Assembly: GCA_046153015.1 (NCBI GenBank)
Contig: JBJXGF010000389.1
Location: 1 to 16,795, forward strand
Source of the DNA: JBJXGF01 sp046153015
Lineage (GTDB): Bacteria > Actinomycetota > Acidimicrobiia > Acidimicrobiales > CAIXPF01
Direction: 5' to 3'
DNA: 16,795 bases
The notes beneath the pieces are model-generated. The model made no database searches, was not told the DNA's origin, and saw only the letters and a list, made by a program, of their open reading frames with translations. Position 1 is the first letter of the stretch; each line of letters begins with the position of its first letter. Shown here piece by piece: positions 1-7,766 of the stretch. A program made the position numbers and the translations under genes.

Positions 1-120
1 CGCTCGGCTTCGCTTCGCTTCAGCCGATCTTGTTGCTGGGGGCTGCGCCCCCAGACCCCATCGGCGCCCGGCTCGCTGGCGCTCCCCGGTCGCTCGGCTT
101 CGCTTCGCTTCAGCCGAGCG
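1..120. repeat. Direct-repeat, hairpin-rich intergenic stretch
   Basis: A 27-base sequence at 1-27 recurs exactly at 91-117. It starts CGCTCGGCTTCGCTTCGC and ends AGCCGA. In the second copy CGCTCGGCT (91-99) and AGCCGAGCG (112-120) form a perfect 9-bp stem with a 12-base loop. The first copy can form only a 6-bp version (4-9 with 22-27). The second copy contains the stop codon of the lipoprotein gene that ends at 110. The copies are separated by a G-rich/C-rich hairpin (36-54) and more GC-rich sequence with no open gene. Short repeats of this kind are common between genes in high-GC actinobacteria. Whether this one is a REP-like family or a transcription-end signal cannot be told from a single window. 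Confidence 0.6.
36..54 (-). terminator. Hairpin without U-tract, probable 3' end of the lipoprotein transcript
   Basis: CTGGGGGC (36-43) and GCCCCCAG (47-54) are perfect inverted repeats around a 3-base loop, giving a very stable 8-bp stem. It lies about 55 bases beyond the stop codon of the minus-strand lipoprotein gene. There is no run of T residues after it on either strand, so it would be a U-less hairpin terminator of the sort seen in high-GC actinobacteria, or an mRNA-stabilising stem. The sequence is symmetric and could serve either strand. Confidence 0.4.
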
Positions 121-661
121 GCATGGCGGGCAGCGCCACGCCGCACACCTGGGCGGTGTAGGCGCTCACCCGGGCGTTCGCCTCGGCGACCGCCGGATCC
201 CGCAGCTCGGCCAGCTCCGGCGGCGCGGCGGCGAGCAGCTTGCCGACGTCATAGCCCTCGGCGACCAGCACCGAGCGAAAGCGGCTGACCAGGCTGTCGA
301 GCACGGCGACGTCGGGCGCGATGTCCGCCGGGGCGAGCGGCGCCAACGAGGAATAGAGGGTCGCGGCGCTCTCGGTCATGGCTCGCAGCAGGTCGGGGCC
401 CACCGAACGCGCGCCGCCGAGGTCCACGCCCGCGCCCGCCGAGGCGGCCACCGTCTGGCAGAACGGGCTGTTGGCGTCGCCGGTGAACTGCGGGGCGCGA
501 GGCAGGGACCCGGGTGCGTCCGACGAGGCGGGAGGGGTCGAGGTGCTGACGGCGGCGGTGGCGACCGGCGCGCCCAGCTCGGCCTCGCCCTCGGAGGCGG
601 AGCACGCTCCAAGCGCGAGCAGGGCGACAGCGGCGGCAGGGAGGGCACGAACACGGGTCAC
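110..661 (-). CDS. Small secreted lipoprotein of unknown function
   Basis: The 183-residue product starts with GTG at 661. Its N-terminus is a typical lipoprotein signal: Arg at 3 and 5, a hydrophobic stretch at 6-19, and the lipobox LGAC with Cys20 as the lipidation site. Residues 21-58 are a Ser/Thr/Pro/Ala-rich linker. The rest is a compact, probably helical domain with two cysteines (about Cys68 and Cys173) that could form one disulfide outside the membrane. I do not recognise the family, and no catalytic motif is visible. It lies 79 bases downstream of the acyl-CoA ligase on the same strand, so read-through is possible, although a short hairpin sits between them. No clear Shine-Dalgarno precedes the GTG. 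The final codons lie inside the repeat/hairpin at 91-120. Confidence 0.75.
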   Translation of the reverse strand: MTRVRALPAAAVALLALGACSASEGEAELGAPVATAAVSTSTPPASSDAPGSLPRAPQFTGDANSPFCQTVAASAGAGVDLGGARSVGPDLLRAMTESAATLYSSLAPLAPADIAPDVAVLDSLVSRFRSVLVAEGYDVGKLLAAAPPELAELRDPAVAEANARVSAYTAQVCGVALPAMPLG

Positions 662-695
662 GGCCCTAGGTTCGGCTCGCGCCGCCGCCGCGGTG

Positions 696-709
696 GAGGG
701 ATTTCCCTC
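696..709. promoter_or_regulatory. Short inverted repeat between ligase and lipoprotein genes
   Basis: GAGGGA (696-701) and TCCCTC (704-709) are perfect inverted repeats separated by TT. The site lies in the 79-base gap between the ligase stop (741) and the lipoprotein start (661), both read on the minus strand. It could be a weak terminator for the ligase, or an operator or attenuator for the lipoprotein gene. There is no further evidence to choose between these. Confidence 0.25.
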
Positions 710-740
710 AGGTGGTCCGAGCCGGCGGCCCGCGGCCCGG

Positions 741-2273
741 TCAGTTCACCAGCTTCTCCCGACCCTGCCAGTACGCCTCGCGGAGCTTGAACTTCTGCAG
801 CTTGCCGGTGGCGGTGCGGGCCAGCTCCGTGCGGAACTCGATCGAGGTGGGGCACTTGTAATGCGCCATCCGCTCCCGGCAGTACTCCTTGAGCTCGGCC
901 TCGGTTGCGGCCGCGCCCGGGGTCAGCACCACCAGCGCCTTCACGGTCTCGCCCCACTTCTCGTCGGGCACGCCGATCACCGCCACCTCGGCCACCGAGG
1001 CGTGGGAGAACAGGCAGTCCTCGACCTCGATGGAGGACACGTTCTCGCCGCCGGAGATGATCACGTCCTTCTTGCGGTCCGAGATCGTGAGGTAGTTCTC
1101 CCCGTCGATGAACCCGCCGTCGCCGGTGTGGAAGAACCCGTCGCGGATGGCTTCGGCCGTGGCCTCGGGCTGCTCCCAGTAGCCGTCCATGATGTGGTTG
1201 CCGCGGGCGAGCACCTCGCCCTCCTCGATCGAGAGCGTGACGCCGAGCGCGGGCGCGCCGGCCCGGGACAGCTGGCGGGCCCGGTCGCCCGGCGACAACG
1301 AGTCCCACTCCGCCCGCCGCCGGTTCATGGTGAGCAGCGGCGCGGTCTCGGTGAGCCCGTAGATCTGGATGAACTCCCAGCCGAGCTCGGTCTCCATCCG
1401 CTCGATCGTGCGGGTGGGCGGCGGGGCGCCCGCCACGACCATTCGCACCCGGCCGGCGCCGGGGATCGGCCCGCTCCACTCGGCGGCGGCGTCGAGCACC
1501 GCGGCCACCACCGCCGGCGCGCCGCAGAGGTAGGTGACGCCCTCGGCGTCGATCCGGCGCAGGATCTCGGCGCCGTCGACCTTGCGCAGCACCACGTTCT
1601 TCACGCCCATGGCGGTGGCGGCGTAGATCATCCCCCAGCCGTTGCAGTGGAACATCGGCAGCGTGTGGAGGTAGGCGTCGCGGTCGGAAACGCCCGCCTG
1701 CCAGCCGAACACCGCCGCGTTGAGCCACAGGTTGCGGTGGGTGAGCTGCACGCCCTTGGGCCGGGCGGTGGTGCCCGAGGTGTAGTTGATGGTGGCGGTG
1801 GCGTCCTCGTCGGGCGCCCACTCGGCCGGGTCGGCCCCCTCGACGTAGAGCTCGGCGTCGGATTCGCCGCCGATGAGGTGGCGCCGCTCGCAGTCGACGC
1901 CTTTCAGCGCGTCCTCCAGCTCGGGGTCGATGAGCAGGAGGCGGGCCCCGGAGTGCTCGACGATGTAGGCCACCTCGTCGGCGTTGAGCCGGAAGTTGAT
2001 CGGCACGAAGATGCGCCCCCAGCAGCTCACCCCGTAGAAGGAGGTGAGCAGGCGGGCCGAGTTGTGCGACACCATCGCCACCCGCTCGCCGGCGGCGATG
2101 CCCAGCCGGTCGAGCCCGGCGGCCTGGGCTCGGGCCTTGCGCCACAGGTCCGCATACGTGAGCACGCCCCAGGGGGGCGCCGGCTGATCGGGCTCGTCGA
2201 CCACCGCGACCCGGTCGGGGTACACGAGGCGGGCGCGGTCGAGATGGTCACGAATCGTCAGCGGAACCTTCAC
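741..2273 (-). CDS. AMP-forming acyl-CoA synthetase (fatty-acyl-CoA ligase family)
   Basis: This 510-residue cytoplasmic enzyme of the ANL superfamily would activate a carboxylic acid with ATP to acyl-AMP and then to acyl-CoA. Visible motifs in order are the P-loop-like YTSGTTARPKG (about 160-172), GLTETAP, the adenylate-binding HTGDGG (about 383), the hinge stretch SDRKKDVIISGGENVSS, and near the C-terminus ARTATGKLQK with the catalytic lysine (about 489). The length is typical. I chose GTG at 2273 over the GTG seven codons upstream (2294) because GGGAGG lies six bases before it and the N-terminus MKVPLTIRDHL then fits the family. It is divergent from the NHL protein gene. The motifs suggest a medium- or long-chain fatty or aromatic acid substrate, but the sequence does not fix which. 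Confidence 0.92.
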   Translation of the reverse strand: MKVPLTIRDHLDRARLVYPDRVAVVDEPDQPAPPWGVLTYADLWRKARAQAAGLDRLGIAAGERVAMVSHNSARLLTSFYGVSCWGRIFVPINFRLNADEVAYIVEHSGARLLLIDPELEDALKGVDCERRHLIGGESDAELYVEGADPAEWAPDEDATATINYTSGTTARPKGVQLTHRNLWLNAAVFGWQAGVSDRDAYLHTLPMFHCNGWGMIYAATAMGVKNVVLRKVDGAEILRRIDAEGVTYLCGAPAVVAAVLDAAAEWSGPIPGAGRVRMVVAGAPPPTRTIERMETELGWEFIQIYGLTETAPLLTMNRRRAEWDSLSPGDRARQLSRAGAPALGVTLSIEEGEVLARGNHIMDGYWEQPEATAEAIRDGFFHTGDGGFIDGENYLTISDRKKDVIISGGENVSSIEVEDCLFSHASVAEVAVIGVPDEKWGETVKALVVLTPGAAATEAELKEYCRERMAHYKCPTSIEFRTELARTATGKLQKFKLREAYWQGREKLVN

Positions 2274-2279
2274 GGCGGT

Positions 2280-2285
2280 CCTCCC
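2280..2285 (-). promoter_or_regulatory. Ribosome binding site deciding the ligase start
   Basis: On the minus strand GGGAGG is followed by six bases (ACCGCC) and GTG at 2273. This is an ideal Shine-Dalgarno spacing. It argues against the upstream in-frame GTG at 2294, whose coding sequence would contain the site. Confidence 0.65.
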
Positions 2286-2294
2286 GAGCTCCAC

Positions 2295-2427
2295 GGCCTG
2301 TAGGCGAGCCTAGAAGCTAGCCGGCCCGTCGCCGGAAGCGCCCGGCGGCGGAATCCCCCCGGAGCCGCTCCGGCGCGCCTATGACTGGAGTCGTGGCCCA
2401 CACCCGCTCCCCTGCTCCGCGGCGCCG
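2295..2427. promoter_or_regulatory. Divergent intergenic region between ligase and NHL protein genes
   Basis: This gap must hold the promoters of two divergent genes. For the ligase, TAGGCT on the minus strand (2307-2312) fits a TANNNT -10 box with about 25 bases of leader. It is part of the small palindrome TAGGC-GA-GCCTA (2301-2312), a possible operator. Two further inverted repeats are present: CGCCGG/CCGGCG at 2330-2347 and CCGGAG/CTCCGG at 2359-2373. Nearer the NHL gene, TATGAC (2380-2385) is the only weak -10-like hexamer. No small gene is evident. Confidence 0.4.
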
Positions 2428-4224
2428 ATGAGCCGGCGCATCCGATCGCCCGAGCTGCTCGGCGCCGGCGGGTGGATCGGCGTGGCCGCGCCGCTGTCGC
2501 TCGCCCTCCTGCGGGGCAAGGTGGTGGTGCTGCACTTCTTCGCGTTCAGCAACGTGGCCTGCCAGCGCGTGGTGGAGGAGCTGCGCGAGGTCGAGGCGCG
2601 CTTCGCCTCCCAGGCGGTGGTGATCGGCGTGCACTCGCCGAAGTTCCCGCGGGAGGCCGACCACGGCGCGCTGGTGCGGGCGGTGCGCCGGCTGCGCATC
2701 CGTCACCCGGTGCTCGACGACCCGGACATGATCACCTGGCAGCAGTACGGCGTGAAGGGCTGGCCCACGCTGGTGGTGATCGACCCGCTCGGTTACGTGG
2801 CCGGCGCGTTGAACGGCGAAGGCAACCAGGGCGTGCTGCTCGACCTCGTGACCCACCTGGCCGACGAGCACGCGGCCCGGGGCTCGCTGCGGGCCGAGCC
2901 GCTCACCACGCTGGCGCCCCTCCAGGACGACGCGATCGGGGTGCTCTCCAGCCCGGCGAAGGTGGCCACCGACCGGCGGGGCCGGGTGGTGGTGGCCGAC
3001 ACCGGCCACGACCGGGTCCTGGTGGTGGAGCTGGCCGAGGACGGCCAGCCCCGGGAGGGCGCGGTGCGGGGCCGCCTCACGCACGTGGTCGGCGGCTTCT
3101 CCCGGCCCCACGGGGTGCGCCTCTACGGCGCCGACCTGTACGTGTGCGACACGGGGCGGGACCGGGTGCTGCGCCTCGACCTGTCGGGCCCGCCCCGCGA
3201 CGGCGAGGCGGCGGGGCCCGGGATCGGCGGCCTCACCCGGCGCACCGCCGGCGCGCTCGACGAGATCGCCGCCGACCTGAGCTCCCCCGCCGACGTGATC
3301 GCCGACGTGGACCGCAGCGTGGTGGTCGCCGAGGCCGGCCGGCACCGGCTGTGGCGGGCGGCCGGCGCCGACGGCTCGAGCGGACCGATCGCCGGCGGCG
3401 GCTACGAGGGCATGGTCGACGGCCGCTCCGACCGGGCCGAGCTGGCCCAGCCGAGCGGGCTGACCCGGGTGGGCCAGGGCATCGCGTTCGTCGACGCCGA
3501 CTCGAGCGCCCTGCGCCTGCTCACCAACGCCGGCCGCGTGGCCACCCTCGTCGGCGCCGGCCTCTTCGACTGGGGCCGCAGCGAGGGCCGGCGGGGCAAC
3601 GGCCGCCTGCAGCACCCGCTCGGCGTGGCCGCCAGCCCCGACGGCCGCCGCCTGTATGTGGCCGACTCGTTCAACGACCGCCTCGCCGTGCACAGCAGCG
3701 GCCGACTGGCCACGATCCCGCTGCGGCCGCCGCCGGGCGGGGCCGACGCGGCGCTGCTCTGCGAACCGGGCGGCGTCGACGTGCTGCCCGACGGCCGCCT
3801 GCTCGTGGCCGACACCGGCCGGCACCGGGTGGTCGTGGTCGACCCGGCCACCGGCGCGGTGTGGCCGGTGTCGATCGAGCTGGCCTCGCTCGGCGCCGGC
3901 CCGGCGCCCGCCGAGGAGGGGCGCGAGCTCACCGCCCGCAACGGCGAGCCGCTCGGCGTGCCCTTCGAGGTGGACCTGCTCGGCCTGCCGCTCGATCCGG
4001 AACGGCCGGCGCCGGTGCTGATCACCGTCGACGTCGAACCGCCCTGGCTGCTCGACCACGGACCACGGGAGTGGGAGCACTCGCTGCCCTTCGGCGAGCT
4101 GCCCCTCACCGCCGGGTCGGTGGGCGCCGGCGTGCTGCAGGTGACGGTCAGCGCCGCCCTGCGCGGCGACGGCTACGTGACCGAGGCCCGCTCGGTCCGC
4201 CGCCACCCGCTGCACGTGGTCTAG
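2428..4224 (+). CDS. NHLRC2-like protein: thioredoxin-fold domain plus NHL beta-propeller
   Basis: This 598-residue protein has three parts. Residues about 8-140 are a thioredoxin/TlpA-like domain, recognisable by LRGKVVVLHFFAF (28-40) and the cis-proline loop KGWPT (110-114). The redox motif is degraded: at the CxxC position it reads NVAC, so only the second cysteine (Cys45) remains. Residues about 173-480 carry six NHL-type blades, with starts near LSSPAKV (173), FSRPHGV (224), LSSPADV (285), LAQPSGL (338), LQHPLGV (394) and LCEPGGV (444), and repeated VADTG-x-x-R-V signatures. The last 100 residues look like a beta-sandwich, as in NHLRC2. No signal peptide is seen, so it should be cytoplasmic. 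ATG 2428 is the only sensible start. The gene ends 21 bases before the ferredoxin oxidoreductase gene. Its molecular role is not known. The single cysteine suggests a binding or scaffolding role rather than disulfide exchange. Confidence 0.85.
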   Translation: MSRRIRSPELLGAGGWIGVAAPLSLALLRGKVVVLHFFAFSNVACQRVVEELREVEARFASQAVVIGVHSPKFPREADHGALVRAVRRLRIRHPVLDDPDMITWQQYGVKGWPTLVVIDPLGYVAGALNGEGNQGVLLDLVTHLADEHAARGSLRAEPLTTLAPLQDDAIGVLSSPAKVATDRRGRVVVADTGHDRVLVVELAEDGQPREGAVRGRLTHVVGGFSRPHGVRLYGADLYVCDTGRDRVLRLDLSGPPRDGEAAGPGIGGLTRRTAGALDEIAADLSSPADVIADVDRSVVVAEAGRHRLWRAAGADGSSGPIAGGGYEGMVDGRSDRAELAQPSGLTRVGQGIAFVDADSSALRLLTNAGRVATLVGAGLFDWGRSEGRRGNGRLQHPLGVAASPDGRRLYVADSFNDRLAVHSSGRLATIPLRPPPGGADAALLCEPGGVDVLPDGRLLVADTGRHRVVVVDPATGAVWPVSIELASLGAGPAPAEEGRELTARNGEPLGVPFEVDLLGLPLDPERPAPVLITVDVEPPWLLDHGPREWEHSLPFGELPLTAGSVGAGVLQVTVSAALRGDGYVTEARSVRRHPLHVV

Positions 4225-4233
4225 GCGCAGCAC

Positions 4234-4239
4234 TAGCCT
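4234..4239 (+). promoter_or_regulatory. Candidate -10 box for a leaderless oxidoreductase mRNA
   Basis: TAGCCT fits the actinobacterial TANNNT -10 pattern and ends six bases before the ATG at 4246. Transcription would begin at or next to the A of the start codon. No Shine-Dalgarno is present in the 21-base gap after the preceding gene, which fits leaderless translation. Confidence 0.4.
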
Positions 4240-4245
4240 CCCCGC

Positions 4246-7200
4246 ATGACGCTGAGGGAGTTCGCGCTGGAGGACCGCTTCGTCGAGGAGCACGGCACGG
4301 TCGCGATGTCGGGCGTGCAGGCCCTGGTGCGGGCCCCGCTCGACCAGCATCGGACCGACAAGGCCGCCGGGCTCAACACCGCCACGCTGATCTCGGGGTA
4401 CCGGGGTTCGCCGCTCGGCGGCTTCGACCTCACGCTCGAGGCCAACCAGGGCCTGCTGGAACGGCACAACGTACGGTTCCTGTCGGGTCTCAACGAGGAC
4501 CTCGGCGCCACCGCGGTGTTCGGCGCGCAGATGGCGAACCTCATGCCCGACCTCAAGTACGACGGGGTGCTCGGCATCTGGTACGGCAAGGCGCCCGGCG
4601 TGGACCGCTCCGGCGACGCGTTCAAGCACGGCAACTTCGCCGGCGTCGGCCGCAACGGCGGCGTGCTGGCCATCTGCGGCGACGACCCCGCCGACAAGTC
4701 CTCCACGCTGCCCTCGCAGTCCGAGTTCGCCCTGCTCGACGCGCAGTTCCCCATCCTGTACCCGGGCAGCGTCCAGGAGATCCTCGACTTCAGCCGGGTC
4801 GGCTTCGCGCTCTCCCGCTACAGCGGCCTGTGGGTCGGGCTGAAGATCGTCACCAACGTGGCCGACGAGTACTCCACCGTCGAGGTCGGCCTCGACCGGG
4901 TGCGGATCGTGGACCCCGGCTTCGAGTTCCGGGGCGCGCCGTGGAAGCACACCCAGGACGACCGCCTGATCGCCCCGTTCGCGCTGGAGATGGAGCGCGA
5001 GATGCAGGAGGGCCGCATCGAGGCGGCCCGCCGCTTCGTCGCCGCCAACGACCTCATCCGGGTGACCGGGCCGGCCCGGGCGTGGCTCGGGATCGTGTCC
5101 GCCGGCAAGACGTACTACGACGTGCGCGAGGCGCTCGCCCGCCTGGGCCTCGACGACGGCGACCTCGCCCGCTACGGCGTGCGCCTCATCAAGCCGGCGT
5201 GCACGTGGCCGCTGCCCGCCGCCGAGGTCAAGGCGTTCGCCGCCGGCCTGGAGCAGGTGCTGGTGATCGAGGAGAAGCGGCCGTTCCTCGAGACCTTCAT
5301 CAAGGAGGCGCTCTACGACCTGGCCGAGCGCCCCACGGTGGTCGGCAAGCGGGACGAGGCCGGCGCAGCGCTCGTGCCCGGCTACGGCGAGCTCGACGCC
5401 GACTCGGTGATCGAGCTGCTCCACAAGCGCCTCGTGGGCCGGATCGGCGCCGAGAACCTGCGCGAGCCCCAGAAGGCGCGCATCACCCTCGAGGTGGCCA
5501 GCGCGGTCGACACCGCCGGCAAGCCCTCCGACCCGAGCCGCACGCCGTATTTCTGCTCCGGCTGCCCGCACAACCGTTCCACCCTCGTGCCGGAGGGCTC
5601 GGTGGCCGGCGGCGGCATCGGCTGCCACGGCATGGCGCTGCTCGTGCCGGCCCGCCACGTGTCGGGCACCGTGCAGATGGGCGGCGAAGGCGTGCAGTGG
5701 GTGGGGGCGTCGAGCTTCGTGGAGACCCCGCACCGCTTCCAGAACCTGGGCGACGGCACGTTCTTCCACTCCGGCTCGCTGGCCGTGCGCCAGGCGGTGG
5801 CGGCGAACACCAACCTCACCTTCAAGATCCTCTACAACGGGGCCGTCGCCATGACCGGCGGGCAGAAGGCGCAGGGCGAGATGCCGGTGCCCGAGCTCAC
5901 CCGCTGGCTCGACTCGGAGGGCGTGGTCCGCACGCTCGTGCTCACCAACGACCGCCAGAAGTACCCCAAGGGCGCGAAGTTCGCGCCCAACGCCGAGGTG
6001 TGGGAACGCGAGCGCCTCGACGAGGCCCAGCGCCTGCTGCGCGACGTGCCCGGGGTCACCGCGCTGATCTACGACCAGCCCTGCGCCGCCGAGACCCGGC
6101 GCAAGCGCCGACGGGGCCTGGTGGAGGACCCGACGCTGCGGGTGTTCATCAACGAGGCGGTGTGCGAGGGGTGCGGCGACTGCGGCGCCAAGTCCAACTG
6201 CATGTCGGTGCAGCCGACCGACACCGAGTTCGGGCGCAAGACCCAGATCCACCAGAGCTCCTGCAACAAGGACTACTCCTGCCTCGAGGGCGACTGCCCG
6301 GCGTTCATCACCGTGATCCCCACCAAGACCGCGGCCTCGAAGCCGCTGGTGGAGCTCGAGCCGATCGGCGACGACCTGCCCGAGCCGCTGCGCACCCCGC
6401 CGGTGGAGGGCAACGTGTTCCTCATGGGCATCGGCGGCACCGGCGTGGTGACCGTGAACCAGACCCTCGCCACCGCCGCGCTGATCGACGGCAAGTACGC
6501 CGCCGGGCTCGACCAGACCGGCCTCGCGCAGAAGGGCGGGCCGGTGGTGTCGAACCTGAAGGTCACGCTGTCGCCGCTCGAGCAGTCCAACCGGGTCGGG
6601 CTCGGCCAGGCCGACGCCTACCTCGTGTTCGACGTGTTGTCGGGGGCCAGCAAGAAGAACCTCGACAAGGCCGACCCGGCCCGCACGATCGCCGTGGTGT
6701 CCTCGAGCGAGGTGCCGACCGGGGCGATGGTGAGCAACATCAAGGTGCAGTTCCCCGAGTTCGACGCCCTGCGCCGGCGCATCGACGCCCGCAGCCGGGC
6801 GAAGGACAACCTGTACTTCGACGCCGAGCTGATCTCCCGGAACCTGTTCCGGAGCCACATGCCGGCGAACCTGATCGTGGTCGGCGCCGCATACCAGCTC
6901 GGCGGCATCCCGATCTCGGCGGAGGCGATCGAGAAGGCGATCGAGCTCAACGGGGTCCAGGTGGAGCTCAACCGGCAGGCGTTCCGGGTGGGGCGCAAGA
7001 TCGTCGCCGAGCCCGGCTTCATCGACACGCTCCTGCCCCGCCAGGAGGCCGAGGTCGAGGCCGACCCGGAGGTGACCGGCAAGGCCCGCCGCCTCGTGGA
7101 CCGGGTCGGCGCGTCGGGTGAGCTGCTGCGCCTGCTCGAGATCCGCACGCCCGAGCTGGTGGCCTACCAGTCGAGCGCGTACGCCAAGGAGTACGTGGAG

Positions 7201-7761
7201 TTCGTGGCCAAGGTGCGCGACGCCGAGGCCCGCGCCGTGCCCGGCCAGAGCGCCGTGGCCGAAGCGGTCGCCCGGCACCTGTTCAAGCTGATGGCGTACA
7301 AGGACGAGTACGAGGTGGCCCGGCTCCACCTCTCGGAGGGCTTCGCCGCCGCGGTGCGCCGCCAGTTCGGCGAGGACGCCGAGGTCACCTTCAAGCTGCA
7401 CCCGCCGATGCTTCGCCGGCTGGGCGTGAAGGACAAGATCGGGGTGCCGGCCAAGGCCGCCGAACCGATGTTCAGGGCGCTCGCCAAGTCGAAGCGGCTG
7501 CGGGGAACCGCCCTCGACCCGTTCGGGCGCACCGAGGAGCGGCGCACCGAGCGGGCGCTGATCGGCGAGTACCGGGCCATGATCGAACGGGCCCTCACCT
7601 CGCTGTCGGCCGCCACCCACGCCGACGTGGTCAAGCTGGCCGCCCTGCCCGACATGATCCGCGGCTACGAGCAGCTCAAGATGGACAACGTGGCCAAGTT
7701 CCGTGAGGAGGCGGCCACGCTGGAGGGCAAGATCCGGGATTCGGCCTCGGTCAGCGCCTGA
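4246..7761 (+). CDS. Fused indolepyruvate/2-oxoacid:ferredoxin oxidoreductase
   Basis: This 1171-residue single-chain ThDP and iron-sulfur enzyme would oxidatively decarboxylate 2-oxoacids (indolepyruvate or other amino-acid-derived keto acids) to acyl-CoA while reducing ferredoxin. The N-terminal pyrimidine-binding part includes LNTATLISGYRGSPLGG. The ThDP-binding part has CSGCPHN (437-443), GGGIGCHG (about 453-460), GGEGVQWVG and LGDGTFFHSG (about 501-510). Iron-sulfur cysteines lie at 640, 643, 646 and 651, then at 673, 679 and 684, the last followed by Pro. The gamma-type domain begins with GIGGTG (728-733). The C-terminal quarter matches the helical region (DUF6537 type) found in such fusions. 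Length and order agree with the fused family known from aerobic bacteria, in contrast to the separate IorA/IorB of archaea. It follows the NHL protein gene by 21 bases and may also have its own promoter. The true keto acid cannot be read from the sequence. Confidence 0.93.
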   Translation: MTLREFALEDRFVEEHGTVAMSGVQALVRAPLDQHRTDKAAGLNTATLISGYRGSPLGGFDLTLEANQGLLERHNVRFLSGLNEDLGATAVFGAQMANLMPDLKYDGVLGIWYGKAPGVDRSGDAFKHGNFAGVGRNGGVLAICGDDPADKSSTLPSQSEFALLDAQFPILYPGSVQEILDFSRVGFALSRYSGLWVGLKIVTNVADEYSTVEVGLDRVRIVDPGFEFRGAPWKHTQDDRLIAPFALEMEREMQEGRIEAARRFVAANDLIRVTGPARAWLGIVSAGKTYYDVREALARLGLDDGDLARYGVRLIKPACTWPLPAAEVKAFAAGLEQVLVIEEKRPFLETFIKEALYDLAERPTVVGKRDEAGAALVPGYGELDADSVIELLHKRLVGRIGAENLREPQKARITLEVASAVDTAGKPSDPSRTPYFCSGCPHNRSTLVPEGSVAGGGIGCHGMALLVPARHVSGTVQMGGEGVQWVGASSFVETPHRFQNLGDGTFFHSGSLAVRQAVAANTNLTFKILYNGAVAMTGGQKAQGEMPVPELTRWLDSEGVVRTLVLTNDRQKYPKGAKFAPNAEVWERERLDEAQRLLRDVPGVTALIYDQPCAAETRRKRRRGLVEDPTLRVFINEAVCEGCGDCGAKSNCMSVQPTDTEFGRKTQIHQSSCNKDYSCLEGDCPAFITVIPTKTAASKPLVELEPIGDDLPEPLRTPPVEGNVFLMGIGGTGVVTVNQTLATAALIDGKYAAGLDQTGLAQKGGPVVSNLKVTLSPLEQSNRVGLGQADAYLVFDVLSGASKKNLDKADPARTIAVVSSSEVPTGAMVSNIKVQFPEFDALRRRIDARSRAKDNLYFDAELISRNLFRSHMPANLIVVGAAYQLGGIPISAEAIEKAIELNGVQVELNRQAFRVGRKIVAEPGFIDTLLPRQEAEVEADPEVTGKARRLVDRVGASGELLRLLEIRTPELVAYQSSAYAKEYVEFVAKVRDAEARAVPGQSAVAEAVARHLFKLMAYKDEYEVARLHLSEGFAAAVRRQFGEDAEVTFKLHPPMLRRLGVKDKIGVPAKAAEPMFRALAKSKRLRGTALDPFGRTEERRTERALIGEYRAMIERALTSLSAATHADVVKLAALPDMIRGYEQLKMDNVAKFREEAATLEGKIRDSASVSA

Positions 7762-7766
7762 GCGGA

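Noticed and set aside
1..120. CRISPR array
   Set aside because: Only two copies of the repeat occur, one overlapping a coding sequence, and the interval is 63 bases with its own hairpin. No cas gene is present.
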